This document shows positions 14,814 through 22,170 of a stretch of 48,678 nt of DNA, in pieces (the stretch's first letter is position 1; each line of letters begins with the position of its first letter). This DNA is from Mycolicibacillus koreensis (GTDB lineage Bacteria; Actinomycetota; Actinomycetes; Mycobacteriales; Mycobacteriaceae). Location of the stretch: NCBI RefSeq assembly GCF_002104795.1, contig NZ_NCXO01000032.1, positions 1-48,678 of the forward strand. Reading direction: 5' to 3'. A model generated the notes under the pieces. That model was given only the letters and a program-made list of their open reading frames with translations, had not been told where the DNA came from and made no database searches. A program made the translations under genes and the position numbers.

Positions 14814-14886
14814 TGCCCTCTGCTGGGATCGAACCAGCGACCTTCCGGATGTGAACCGGACGCTCTCCCGACTGAGCTAAGAAGGC
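14814..14886 (-). tRNA. tRNA-Val (CAC)
   Basis: Anticodon loop TTCACAT on stem TCCGG/CCGGA. The only valine tRNA seen in the array. Confidence 0.9.
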
Positions 14887-14890
14887 GTGG

Positions 14891-14962
14891 ATGCCGCGCC
14901 AGGACTCGAACCTAGACCCACTGAATCAGAGTCAGCGATGCTGCCGATTACATCACGCGGCA
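14891..14962 (-). tRNA. tRNA-Gln (CTG)
   Basis: Anticodon loop CTCTGAT on stem GCTGA/TCAGT; acceptor TGCCGCG/CGCGGCA. Confidence 0.9.
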
Positions 14963-14976
14963 ATGGGTTTCGTTGG

Positions 14977-15050
14977 TCGCCCCGACAGGAGTTGAACCTG
15001 TGACCTCCGCTTTATCAGAGCGGCGCTCTTACCAGCTGAGCTACGAGGCG
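14977..15050 (-). tRNA. tRNA-Ile (GAT), copy 2
   Basis: Same anticodon loop (CTGATAA) as copy 1 but a different stem (CCGCT/AGCGG) and acceptor, with encoded ACCA, so not a recent duplicate. Confidence 0.9.
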
Positions 15051-15056
15051 GGGACG

Positions 15057-15129
15057 TGGAGCCAGGGAGGATCGAACTCCCGGCCTCCTGTTTGCAAAAC
15101 AGGCGCTCTTCCGACTGAGCTATGGCCCC
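15057..15129 (-). tRNA. tRNA-Ala (TGC)
   Basis: G3:U70 present; anticodon loop TTTGCAA on stem CCTGT/ACAGG. Confidence 0.9.
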
Positions 15130-15145
15130 GAGGAATCTACGTCTG

Positions 15146-15216
15146 CACTCCCGGCGGGACTTGAACCCGCTTCGCCTGGCTGAGAACCAGGAATCTTACC
15201 CATGGACCACGGGAGC
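15146..15216 (-). tRNA. tRNA-Glu (CTC)
   Basis: Anticodon loop TTCTCAG on stem CCTGG/CCAGG; position 1:72 is a G:U pair. Confidence 0.85.
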
Positions 15217-15304
15217 ATGGCCGCCACGTCGCGCGACGTGCGCGGTGATTCTGACAGCGCTGAGCCTGCGACATCCCGCCGTGACAGGTCGGCGAGGTGA
15301 CCAG

Positions 15305-15398
15305 CTACTCCAACAGACCGGGAGTTGGAGATGAGAAGGCCCGCCGAAGTAAGGAAGCTGTGGCTCTAGCCTTGGCGGGCATCGTTGAGCTGACTATA
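15305..15398 (-). promoter_or_regulatory. Internal promoter-like box plus hairpin in the array
   Basis: Minus-strand TATAGT (15393-15398) is followed by a hairpin GCCCGCC/GGCGGGC (15338-15380) and a pyrimidine-rich stretch. It could restart or attenuate array transcription, or make a short RNA. A 25-codon frame (MPAKARATASLLRRAF onward, 15382 to 15305) begins 11 bases after the box; whether it is translated is unclear. Confidence 0.4.
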
Positions 15399-15418
15399 GC
15401 ACCGCGTGAGGCACCCTC

Positions 15419-15490
15419 GGATGTGGTGGGACTCGAACCCGCACCCGCAGCCTTAAGGGGCTGCCGCTCTGCCATTGAGGCGTACACATC
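15419..15490 (-). tRNA. Degenerate tRNA, anticodon unresolved
   Basis: T-arm GCGGGTTCGAGTCCC and acceptor GATGTG/CACATC are clear, but the D-stem carries an extra C and the 1:72 pair fails. The anticodon arm is GCAGCC-CCTTAA-GGCTGC, giving a 6- or 8-base loop instead of 7. Depending on register, the anticodon is CUU (Lys) or UUA, which would read stop codons UAA/UAG. Decay or sequence error is most likely; a suppressor is a possibility. Confidence 0.45.
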
Positions 15491-15662
15491 GTCGGGTGTT
15501 CATTCGCGGCTCGGGAGCGACCCCAGCTGCGCATCGGCGTCCTCACGCCGAACCCTGTTTCCACGAGACCCGCGAACTGTTCCGTTCACGCGGCGCGGCG
15601 TCGCAGCCAGGTCAGTCCTGCGACCGGCACTCGGGCCGGAACAGACGCGAGTGCCGTTGAAG

Positions 15663-15736
15663 CGACCCTGACGGGAATCGAACCCGCGACCTCCGCCGTG
15701 ACAGGGCGGCGCGCTCACCTACTGCGCTACAGGGCC
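15663..15736 (-). tRNA. tRNA-Asp (GTC)
   Basis: Anticodon loop CTGTCAC on stem CCGCC/GGCGG; acceptor GGCCCTG/CAGGGTC, discriminator G. Confidence 0.9.
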
Positions 15737-15768
15737 AAGATGTGCACCGCCGCGGTGGGTGGTATTGG

Positions 15769-15839
15769 AACGGGTGGCGGGAATCGAACCCGCGTCGCCT
15801 GGTCGGAAGCCAGGTGTCTTGCCGTTGGACCACACCCGC
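15769..15839 (-). tRNA. tRNA-Gly (TCC)
   Basis: Anticodon loop CTTCCGA on stem CCTGG/CCAGG; discriminator U. Confidence 0.9.
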
Positions 15840-15842
15840 ACG

Positions 15843-15916
15843 CACCCCCGGCAGGAATTGAACCTGCGTCCTCCCGCTCCGGAGGCGGGCGCTCTGGTCC
15901 GCTGAGCTACGGAGGC
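15843..15916 (-). tRNA. tRNA-Arg (CCG)
   Basis: Anticodon loop CTCCGGA on stem CCCGC/GCGGG. Confidence 0.9.
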
Positions 15917-15921
15917 ATGAG

Positions 15922-15994
15922 CACCCGTGGAGGGGATCGAACCCCCGGCCTCCTGATCCGTAGTCAGGCGCTCTCTCCGCTGAGCTACACGGGT
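15922..15994 (-). tRNA. tRNA-Arg (ACG)
   Basis: Anticodon loop CTACGGA on stem CCTGA/TCAGG; A34 would be converted to inosine. Acceptor ACCCGTG/CACGGGT. Confidence 0.9.
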
Positions 15995-15998
15995 TTGG

Positions 15999-16069
15999 CA
16001 CCCCCTGGAGGAATCGAACCCCCGCCTGCGGGTTTGGAATCCGCCGCGCTACCACTACACCAAGGGGAT
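15999..16069 (-). tRNA. tRNA-Trp (CCA)
   Basis: Anticodon loop TTCCAAA on stem GCGGA/CCCGC with an A:C mismatch next to the loop; discriminator G as usual for Trp. Confidence 0.85.
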
Positions 16070-16369
16070 GGGGGAGCGGGCCTAGACTCTGCCCGCCAGT
16101 GACGGCCTTTCGCCGGATTATCTCCGCTCGGAGTTCCCGACTTGTCCACCGCCTCCCGGCGGTAGCCGTCGCGCCTGGTCGGTTGGGCCGACCACTCCCT
16201 ACGCTGGGTGCTACTCAGCGGGTTTCGATTCGCCGAGGAGTTGCAAGCTCCTGGCTGCACTACCGCCCTACCGACACCGTTGGCCTTGCGGGCTTCCCGG
16301 TGGCTCGGTTCCCCGAGGGGCCGAGCGTTAAGGCGCTTTCGCACCGCAGCGAGACAAGGCTTTCGCTTG
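16070..16369. other. Array spacer with a lone anticodon-like arm
   Basis: No gene or complete tRNA is visible. AGGAG-TTGCAAG-CTCCT (16236-16252) is a perfect 5+7+5 stem-loop like an anticodon arm (UGC on the minus strand) but lacks a proper T arm beside it. Possibly a decayed tRNA. Confidence 0.35.
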
Positions 16370-16442
16370 GTTAACACGTCGGGTTTGAACCGACTACCGT
16401 CTGTCCCATAAACAGATGCTCTACCAGATGAGCTAGTGTTCG
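16370..16442 (-). tRNA. tRNA-like, anticodon ATG (His codons)
   Basis: T-arm GTCGG-TTCAAAC-CCGAC and anticodon arm TCTGT-TTATGGG-ACAGA are perfect, D-arm AGCTCATCTGGTAGAGC is normal. Anticodon ATG is unusual for His, and the acceptor pairs at 1:72 and 2:71 fail (C:A, G:A). Probably diverged; charging is uncertain. Confidence 0.6.
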
Positions 16443-16841
16443 TTGACCGAAGATGTGCTTGCCTCGAAGCTCCGAACCCTTTTGGGGCAAAGAATACTTC
16501 ACACCTTCCGTACTTTCGCCGCCAAGCTACTTGTACTCTCCACTCGCGGACGTGAACCCGCCGGTCCATCGGTGAGTGTCGTGGCGTACGCCCTCGGCTG
16601 GCGACCTCGGACCTCTACGCCTCCCGCACCGACAGCCAGCTCGCCGACGCGTCAGTTTCACCCGGCGTGGGATGCTGGCCTCAGCGATTGCCTCTGGCCC
16701 CTGACTGGCTCACCAGCTGGTAGCCCGACTTCTTCGCCGGACTACTCAACGATGCGACGTGCCTGGATCACCGCTTGCGCGGCGGCGGATGTCAACCCGC
16801 CTTTCGCACGGTCACCCGTGCTTATCCGCCAGGCCGGAAAG
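16443..16841. other. 399-bp array spacer
   Basis: No convincing protein or complete tRNA on either strand. GGCGGGTTCACGTCC (minus, near 16551-16570) looks like a partial T-arm. The stretch probably consists of decayed tRNA sequence; I see no tmRNA signature. Confidence 0.35.
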
Positions 16842-16914
16842 TGCCCCGCCAGGGAATCGAACCCCGGACCTACCGATTAAAAGTCGGCAGCTCTACCAGC
16901 TGAGCTAGCGAGGC
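16842..16914 (-). tRNA. tRNA-Lys (TTT)
   Basis: Anticodon loop CTTTTAA; acceptor GCCTCGC/GCGGGGC, shared with the neighbouring Lys-CTT gene, so the two are probably a duplicated pair. Confidence 0.9.
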
Positions 16915-17100
16915 GCTGGACGTTTGGCAGCCCGATGAAGCACCGACTCCGTTGGAAGGGGCGGTCGCCGATCGCTGTGCACGCGGCTCGGGCCAAGACC
17001 GCGGAGTTTGTTCGATCGGCACTCTCGGCTCCTCCGGCCTGCTGTTTTAGGACGTGCCGGTTGTCCTTGTGCGCTCGCCACAGGAGGCGATCACACAGCG

Positions 17101-17174
17101 TGCCCCGCCAGGGAATCGAACCCCGGACCCTCCGATTAAGAGTCGGATGCTGCTGCCAACTGAGCTAGCGAGGC
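17101..17174 (-). tRNA. tRNA-Lys (CTT)
   Basis: Anticodon loop CTCTTAA on stem TCCGA/TCGGA; acceptor and T-arm match the Lys-TTT gene. Confidence 0.9.
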
Positions 17175-17180
17175 GTTGCG

Positions 17181-17264
17181 TACCGGTGGAGGGAATCGAA
17201 CCCCCGAAGCCCGAAGGCAGCGGGGTTACGGCCCGCCGCACCTGCCAACTGGTGCCTCACCGGC
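17181..17264 (-). tRNA. tRNA-Tyr (GTA) with C33
   Basis: Class II; anticodon arm GCGGG-CCGTAAC-CCCGC. Position 33 is C rather than U, the second such case in the array. Position 1:72 is G:U. Confidence 0.8.
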
Positions 17265-17273
17265 GCATGAACG

Positions 17274-17358
17274 TACGCCCGGCAGGGGTCGAACCTGCAC
17301 GCTCCCACGAGCACCAGGGTCTAAGCCTGGCGTGTCTCCCAGTTCCGCCACCATGAGT
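17274..17358 (-). tRNA. tRNA-Leu (TAG), 5' end removed
   Basis: Class II body is normal: TGGCGGAACTGGGAGAC, anticodon loop CTTAGAC on CCAGG/CCTGG, T-arm GCAGGTTCGACCCCTGC. The 3' acceptor strand CGGGCGT needs ACGCCCG at the 5' end, but the sequence there is CTCATGG, next to the left end of the TnpB element. The gene therefore lost its 5' acceptor strand and should be non-functional. Confidence 0.75.
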
Positions 17359-17360
17359 GG

Positions 17361-18876
17361 CCAGGGAGCCCCCGGCTTTAGCCGGGGGGAGGAATGGCCC
17401 AACTGCTGGCGACCACGGTGAGCGCGCCGCGAGCTAATGCACCGCCGGTTTCTCGTTACGTTTCCGGTCATGTCGCAGGTGGTGCGTATCCGTCGGGTCT
17501 CGTTTCGCGGAACACCTGTGTTTCTCGGTGAGCGCCACGGTCAGCCGGTCTTCTCCGGCAACCCCGAAAAGGTGGCGACGTGGCTGTGCGACGGTTTCCG
17601 GTCACGGTTCAACCAGCACCGCGCACATCGCAGACGCTACGTCTACCGCGACGGTGAGCGGCTGCTCAGCGATGACGGTTCCCCGCAGTTGGAGTTCCTC
17701 GGCGGTGATCCGGTCACGTTGACCGACAGCCAAGCTCGCGAGCAGTTTCCCCACTTGGCAGCCATGCCGTCGCTGGTGCTGCAGGCCCCGGCCAAGATCG
17801 AGAACGGTGAGTGGTTCGCCGCGACGAAGCGGCGTAAGCGCCGTGGTGGTGCGATGCCGAGGTTTCGTTCCCGCAAGCGTGGTGACCTGCGGTTCACCTG
17901 CTGGTTCAACGGTGGGCGCAACGCGGTGTTCCACCCGACCGGTCGGCGTTCGGGGATGGTGGTGATCCGCGGGCAAAACCCTCACGGTTGCTCCCGGCCG
18001 GGAAAGTGGATGTTGCGGTTTCATGTGATCGTCTCCCAGCCGATCCGTGACTACACCTCGGTGCACGTTGATCTGGCGAAACGCTCGCTCGTGTTCACCA
18101 GCCCACCACCGACCGCCGATCGCAGCCGGGCAACCGGTGACGTCGGAGTTGATCGCGGCGTGGAACACGCTGCGGTCACCAGTGACGGTGAGTTCTTCGA
18201 CCTGCCCGACACCACCAAACTCGACCATGACATCACCGCTGTGCAGAAGCGCATGGCGAAATCGCGGGTGGTTGCACAGCGGGAAGGCCGGGATTGGCGT
18301 CGCGGCAAGCGCTACGGTCGGCTGCGTGACCGTCACCGCCGGTTGCAGGCCCGCAGAGCTGCGATCAACAACGACGCCCTGCACGCCTTCACCCGGAGGA
18401 CAGCCGAGACCTACGGCCTGGTGATCTGTGAAGACCTGCACGCCGAAGCGATGTCACGCAAGGGCGAAGGTCGGCGCAAAGGGTCGACCAACCACGGTAT
18501 CCGTGACGCTCGCTGGGCGACCCTGCTTCACCAGCTGGCCTATAAGACCGGCGGCAACACGGTGACCGTGAACCCCGCCTATACCTCGCAGCGCTGTCAC
18601 GGCTGTGGGCACATCGCAGCGGAGAACCGCGAGAGCCAAGCGGTTTTCTGCTGCGTTGCGTGTGGCCACAGCGACAACGCTGACATCAACGCGGCGAAAA
18701 ACATCGCCGCGAAATACCATCAGGGGTGGACAGCTCCTGCGCGGAGCCGATGTAAGACGCTGCCAGCCAAGGCCGGTATCGCAGCCGCGACGAAGCGAAA
18801 ACCACCCGTTCCTGCCGTCGCCTAGAGCTTCGGCACACGGGAATCCCCGTCCCTTGAGGGCGGGGAGGATGTCAAG
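17361..18876 (+). mobile_element. IS200/IS605-type TnpB-only element
   Basis: Left-end hairpin CCCCCGGC-TTTA-GCCGGGGG (17369-17388), a tnpB gene, and right-end hairpin ATCCCCG...CGGGGAGGAT ending GTCAA at 18875. No TnpA (Y1) transposase, so it would need one in trans. In this family the omega-RNA ends with the right end and takes its guide from the adjoining DNA, here starting near GGACGCATTGGTG at 18876. Confidence 0.8.
17437..18825 (+). CDS. tnpB: TnpB-like RNA-guided nuclease
   Basis: A 462-aa protein. RuvC-type active site visible in three parts: GVDRGVEHAAVTSDG (Asp), VICEDLHAEAM (Glu), and SDNADINAAKNI (Asp), with a four-Cys zinc finger between the last two (CHGCGH and CVACGH). The residues needed for DNA cleavage are present. 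The N-terminus (about 170 residues) is unlike the usual TnpB start and is basic, consistent with RNA binding. ATG 17437 or ATG 17470 could be the start; neither has a clear ribosome binding site. Only intact transposon protein in the window; related ends at 4305, 6503 and 24526 show earlier activity. Confidence 0.88.
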   Translation: MHRRFLVTFPVMSQVVRIRRVSFRGTPVFLGERHGQPVFSGNPEKVATWLCDGFRSRFNQHRAHRRRYVYRDGERLLSDDGSPQLEFLGGDPVTLTDSQAREQFPHLAAMPSLVLQAPAKIENGEWFAATKRRKRRGGAMPRFRSRKRGDLRFTCWFNGGRNAVFHPTGRRSGMVVIRGQNPHGCSRPGKWMLRFHVIVSQPIRDYTSVHVDLAKRSLVFTSPPPTADRSRATGDVGVDRGVEHAAVTSDGEFFDLPDTTKLDHDITAVQKRMAKSRVVAQREGRDWRRGKRYGRLRDRHRRLQARRAAINNDALHAFTRRTAETYGLVICEDLHAEAMSRKGEGRRKGSTNHGIRDARWATLLHQLAYKTGGNTVTVNPAYTSQRCHGCGHIAAENRESQAVFCCVACGHSDNADINAAKNIAAKYHQGWTAPARSRCKTLPAKAGIAAATKRKPPVPAVA

Positions 18877-19252
18877 GACGCATTGGTGTCGAGCGGCCCG
18901 GAGCCAGAGACATATCGCGCAGACACTCGCACCTGTAGGTGCGTGCGCTTGCGCGGGGCTCCGGGCCGCTCGGCGTATTTCCCGGACACGTGCGGTGTCG
19001 GTCCGCGGCTTCGGTGTGCTGCGGTCCGGTGTCCGGGGATTTCATGCCGTTCACTGTGTAGTTCTCAAGGCGCTGCGGGAGGATGTCCCGCCGCGGTGCA
19101 TCCGGCGAACCGTATGCGGCGCTTCATGTTCCGGGCCGAGGCCGCGGTACGTGATGGGTGAAACGCTACGCCAAGAATCGCGGCTGTCAAGCGTCGATAC
19201 GTCGAATTGCGGTATGCGACAGGGCGTTTCGGGTATAACGAGCCGAGGAACG
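18877..19252. other. 376-bp gene-free region with two large hairpins
   Basis: No supported gene. GAGCGGCCCGGAGCC (18891-18905) pairs perfectly with GGCTCCGGGCCGCTC (18957-18971). Inside, CGCGCA/TGCGCG and CGCACC-TGTA-GGTGCG pair in turn, making one 81-base stem structure. A second hairpin joins CCCGGACAC (18981-18989) to GTGTCCGGG (19029-19037). There is no T-run. Candidates are a structured RNA, a replication or transfer site, or a small palindromic element. Confidence 0.7.
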
Positions 19253-19639
19253 TCAGGCGACGTTCCTGCCAGCGAAGATGAAGTTGAAGTGATCTGTGTC
19301 ACACATCTGCGAGGGAGCCTCCGTGCCGGGGCAGATGCCGCGGTGCGCGAGTGCCGAAGTCGGCACGGAGCGAAGCCTCTCGTAGAAGGCGGGCTGGTGA
19401 ATCGCCCACGTCCCCCGCTGCGAGCGGCTGAGGTCTTTTTCGGCACGATTCATCAACGCCGGTGACCAGGAGGTCACGGCGTCGGTGGACTGTCCATTGC
19501 CTGAGAGGCGGGCTCCGGTGGAGATGTGCGCGGTACTGGACGGGTCTTCTGGGTCCACGGTCAGCAGCCCGGCCCGGAGCAGCAGCGCGTAGGCGTGCTC
19601 CATCGCGACAGTCGCGGTGCTCAGCGTCAAGGTCTCCAT
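19253..19639 (-). CDS. Hypothetical protein, 128 aa
   Basis: Excellent ribosome binding site (GGGAGGAGGTG) before ATG 19639 supports it strongly. Begins METLTLSTATVAMEHAYALL; the C-terminal part has several His and Cys (RGICPG, MCDTDHFNF). No recognised family. Confidence 0.7.
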   Translation of the reverse strand: METLTLSTATVAMEHAYALLLRAGLLTVDPEDPSSTAHISTGARLSGNGQSTDAVTSWSPALMNRAEKDLSRSQRGTWAIHQPAFYERLRSVPTSALAHRGICPGTEAPSQMCDTDHFNFIFAGRNVA

Positions 19640-19808
19640 CGGTTCACCTCCTCCCAGTGCTGTGTCGGTGCATCATACCGCGCACCGACGCCTACTTCGT
19701 CTCTAAATCAGACACTGCCACCAGTGTCGCCCACTCGTGTGACATAACCGCTACGCGGCGCGCGGCACGCCGATGTCCCTAGTTGCTCGGTGTCGGCGGT
19801 ATCCAATA

Positions 19809-19825
19809 GTCTCCACTATAGAGAC
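19809..19825 (+). promoter_or_regulatory. GTCTC-N7-GAGAC promoter-operator (19846 gene)
   Basis: AATAGTCTCCACTATAGAGAC with the -10 AATAGT overlapping the left arm; a -35-like TTGCTC lies 16 bases further upstream and is followed by GGTGTC. Only plus-strand member of the six sites. Confidence 0.75.
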
Positions 19826-19845
19826 GTTTGTGAGAGGATGCCACC

Positions 19846-20508
19846 GTGACCGACACCGCCGCACTGCCCGACATCGCCACCGCCGTGCTCGATGCCACCC
19901 GCCGGGTCGACGACAGCGGCAGGGTCAGCTGGCCACTGTCAGCAGTCACTTCGGCCATCGGCGCACGTGCCCCGCACGATGTGCTCGCGCAGCTTCCCGG
20001 CACCGGACCCGCAAGTGTCGACCGTGTCGAGGTGCGGGAGTCCACCGGCGGCGACGTTCTGCACACCTACATCGAACTTCGCCTGTCGGCGCTGGCCGCG
20101 TACATCGCTGCGGCGTCGCTGCTCGGACCCGACAGCGCGGTGCGCAGATACTTCGCGGACCGTCTCGCGGCTGAGGGTGGGGGAGCGGCCAGTTCCGCCG
20201 ACGTCGACGCCGACGCCAGAGATCGGCCGCTGTACCTGTCGGATTTCCTCGTTGAGGTGACCGGCGACGCTGACTACGCCGACCGGTACCGCTCCGCGTT
20301 CGGCAAGGCGGTGAAGGCGGCCCATATCGAGGCGCATGGCACCCCGCCGCCGGTGGAGACGGTGGACGTCGATGGCCGCGAGGCGCAGGTTTGCCAGTAC
20401 ACCGAGGCGGACCGTGACCTCATCGCCGAGGTGTGGGAGGGGTTCCGCAGGTTCGACTGGTCGGTGTCGATCCTCGCCCGTGAAGCAATGAAGCAGTCGG
20501 ATGGGTGA
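19846..20508 (+). CDS. Hypothetical protein, 220 aa
   Basis: GTG start with GAGAGGA upstream. Begins VTDTAALPDIATAVLDATRR; residues 20-50 look like a winged-helix-like segment (GRVSWPLSAVTSAIG), residues 80-110 are an Ala-rich helix, and the C-terminus ends WSVSILAREAMKQSDG. Controlled by the shared promoter-operator, so it belongs to the same apparent regulon as the helicase and rII genes. Function not recognised. Confidence 0.8.
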   Translation: MTDTAALPDIATAVLDATRRVDDSGRVSWPLSAVTSAIGARAPHDVLAQLPGTGPASVDRVEVRESTGGDVLHTYIELRLSALAAYIAAASLLGPDSAVRRYFADRLAAEGGGAASSADVDADARDRPLYLSDFLVEVTGDADYADRYRSAFGKAVKAAHIEAHGTPPPVETVDVDGREAQVCQYTEADRDLIAEVWEGFRRFDWSVSILAREAMKQSDG

Positions 20509-20525
20509 TTAATCCGCATCAGCAG

Positions 20526-21284
20526 CTACCGCTGGCCCTGCAGGTCCAGCACCAGCAGGTTGTCGGACTGCATCGCGGAGTCGTCGGCCAGGCCGATCAC
20601 CGAGGTTTGGCCGAGGCGGTCGCTGTAGCGCACGTGGTAGTGGCCGTGCAGCAGCAGGCTCGGGTTCACGGAGCGCACCACGTTGCCCAGCTGGCGGCGG
20701 TGCCACTCGGCCGTGGCAATCTGATCGTCTGGGAACTGGCCCGGCATGAGGCCGGGGATGTGCACCCCGTCGGGGGCGTCGTGGCAGACCATCACATCCA
20801 CTGGGCCGCCTGCGATCGCGGCCTCCACGTCGGCGTCGGACAGATGCTCCTGCGGCCACCAGGAGCGGCCCTCGATCCGCATGTGCCGGTCCACTGAGTG
20901 CGCCCCGCCGAGCGCCATCCACGTCTTGCCGTGCCAGCTCCAGCGCAGGCCGCGCGGCAGATGGTGAACGTGTTCGCTGATGGTGCGCAGTCCCGTATCC
21001 GGGTCGACGGGCGTCTCGTACAGGTTCGGGTAGCACTCGTGGTTTCCATCGACCCACAGCAGTGTCACGTCCGCCTCGGCGCACGCCGACTCCACCGCGG
21101 TGAGGTAGCGGTCGGTCCACGCTCCCGGCGTCCAGTAGCCGAAGTCGCCGAGTTGCAGCACGAGCGGGATGCCGCGCAGACCGGCGTACCAGATCGCTCC
21201 GCAGGCCCTGCTGGTGTTGCCGTGCCAGTCACCGGCCACGACGATGCGGTCGGGGCCGGGGGAGTTCAGCGGGTTGTCGGTCAT
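20526..21284 (-). CDS. Calcineurin-like metallophosphoesterase
   Basis: A 252-aa protein with the family signature in order: GDWHG (residues about 18-22), GDFG, GNHE, VCHDAPDG, and GHYH. These residues hold two metal ions; substrates range from nucleic acid to phosphoproteins and nucleotides. The second motif is GDFG rather than GDxxD, a known variant. Last gene of a minus-strand run with the two small genes at 21300 and 21500; converges on the 19846 gene. Confidence 0.9.
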   Translation of the reverse strand: MTDNPLNSPGPDRIVVAGDWHGNTSRACGAIWYAGLRGIPLVLQLGDFGYWTPGAWTDRYLTAVESACAEADVTLLWVDGNHECYPNLYETPVDPDTGLRTISEHVHHLPRGLRWSWHGKTWMALGGAHSVDRHMRIEGRSWWPQEHLSDADVEAAIAGGPVDVMVCHDAPDGVHIPGLMPGQFPDDQIATAEWHRRQLGNVVRSVNPSLLLHGHYHVRYSDRLGQTSVIGLADDSAMQSDNLLVLDLQGQR

Positions 21285-21299
21285 GTCAGGTCTTCTCGT

Positions 21300-21497
21300 T
21301 CAATCGCACCAGTAGACGAAGGCGTCGCCGTCCCAGCGGGAGCTGATGGCACCGGCGTGGTCGAGCTGGGTGAGGCCACGGCGGATGTCGGAAGCACCGT
21401 GGGTGCCCATCAAGCTGTTCACGATGTCGTTGGCCGACGGTGCCACTCCGGCGTCGAACATCCGCAGGTACTCGATGATCGCGTCGCACACAGGCAT
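21300..21497 (-). CDS. Winged-helix-like small protein, 65 aa
   Basis: Begins MPVCDAIIEYLRMFDAG, then DIVNSLMGTHGASDIRRGLTQL, and ends with wing-like strands ISSRWDGDAFVYW. The helix-turn-helix and wing order suggests a DNA-binding regulator. A TTG two codons upstream overlaps the previous stop and could be the start. Confidence 0.65.
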   Translation of the reverse strand: MPVCDAIIEYLRMFDAGVAPSANDIVNSLMGTHGASDIRRGLTQLDHAGAISSRWDGDAFVYWCD

Positions 21498-21499
21498 GG

Positions 21500-21688
21500 T
21501 CAACCGATTTCTGCTTCTTCGGCTGCGCGGCGCAGGTCGGCGGCGGCCAGGGGGTGCAGGCCCTTGTGGTCGAGGCAGCTGGCGATGATGCGTGCCTGCG
21601 CCCGGCTGACGGTGAACGGCTCACGCACACCCAGCTCGGTGTGGGCGTCGCGCACGGTGATCATGCCTGCTTGGGTTCCGACGATCAT
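21500..21688 (-). CDS. Hypothetical protein, 62 aa
   Basis: Begins MIVGTQAGMITVRDAH with GGAGGAGG 10 bases upstream. Two helices (VSRAQARIIASCL and ADLRRAAEEAE). Overlaps the next gene; first of the 21688-20526 minus-strand unit. The 185 bp to 21874 should carry divergent promoters (TAGCTAT near 21722). Confidence 0.65.
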   Translation of the reverse strand: MIVGTQAGMITVRDAHTELGVREPFTVSRAQARIIASCLDHKGLHPLAAADLRRAAEEAEIG

Positions 21689-21873
21689 GGCGTCCGACCT
21701 CCTCCGTCGGTAGGTGGGTGATAGCTATGCTGCCCGGCCGCGACGGTGCGCCCGCCCCGCGGCGCGCGACACGCCGGAGGAATCGGGCAGCCGCGCCTCA
21801 CCCGCTGCGCCGCCCACTTCTTTGGTGCACTGGCCGCGACGAGTTGGAGAGCGCGCCGGGAGAGATAACCGAG

Positions 21874-22170
21874 ATGAGTCAAGGGTTCTGGGATTCGATC
21901 GCCGCCGTGCTGGCCGCGGCGGGCAAGGCGCGCACCGCCGATGAGCTGATCACCGCGGTGAGCCGTGGCCCCGACCAGTCCGCTGGGTCGGGGGAGGCGT
22001 TCTTCGCCGGGTCCGGTGGAGACGACCAGCTCGTCGAGGCGCTCGACGACAGCGGGCACTGGCACATCGACTGGATCGAAGGCGACTACTGGTGGAAGGC
22101 AACCGCGAAAAGCGACGGCAGCGTCGTCGAGTACATCGAAGGCGACCTGTACCGGCGGGACGTCGCGTGA
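21874..22170 (+). CDS. Hypothetical protein, 98 aa
   Basis: Begins MSQGFWDSIAAVLAAAGKA. Acidic middle, then strand-rich HWHIDWIEGDYWWKATAKS; last residues couple by GTGA to the next gene. No family recognised. Confidence 0.7.
   Translation: MSQGFWDSIAAVLAAAGKARTADELITAVSRGPDQSAGSGEAFFAGSGGDDQLVEALDDSGHWHIDWIEGDYWWKATAKSDGSVVEYIEGDLYRRDVA

Noticed and set aside
16070..16841. A tmRNA gene in the array spacer
   Set aside because: No alanine-type acceptor pair and no recognisable tag frame could be joined to a 3' tRNA-like domain.
11652..17358. CRISPR array
   Set aside because: The regular GGNATCGAACC pattern is the T-arm of successive tRNA genes, not identical repeats with spacers; no cas genes.
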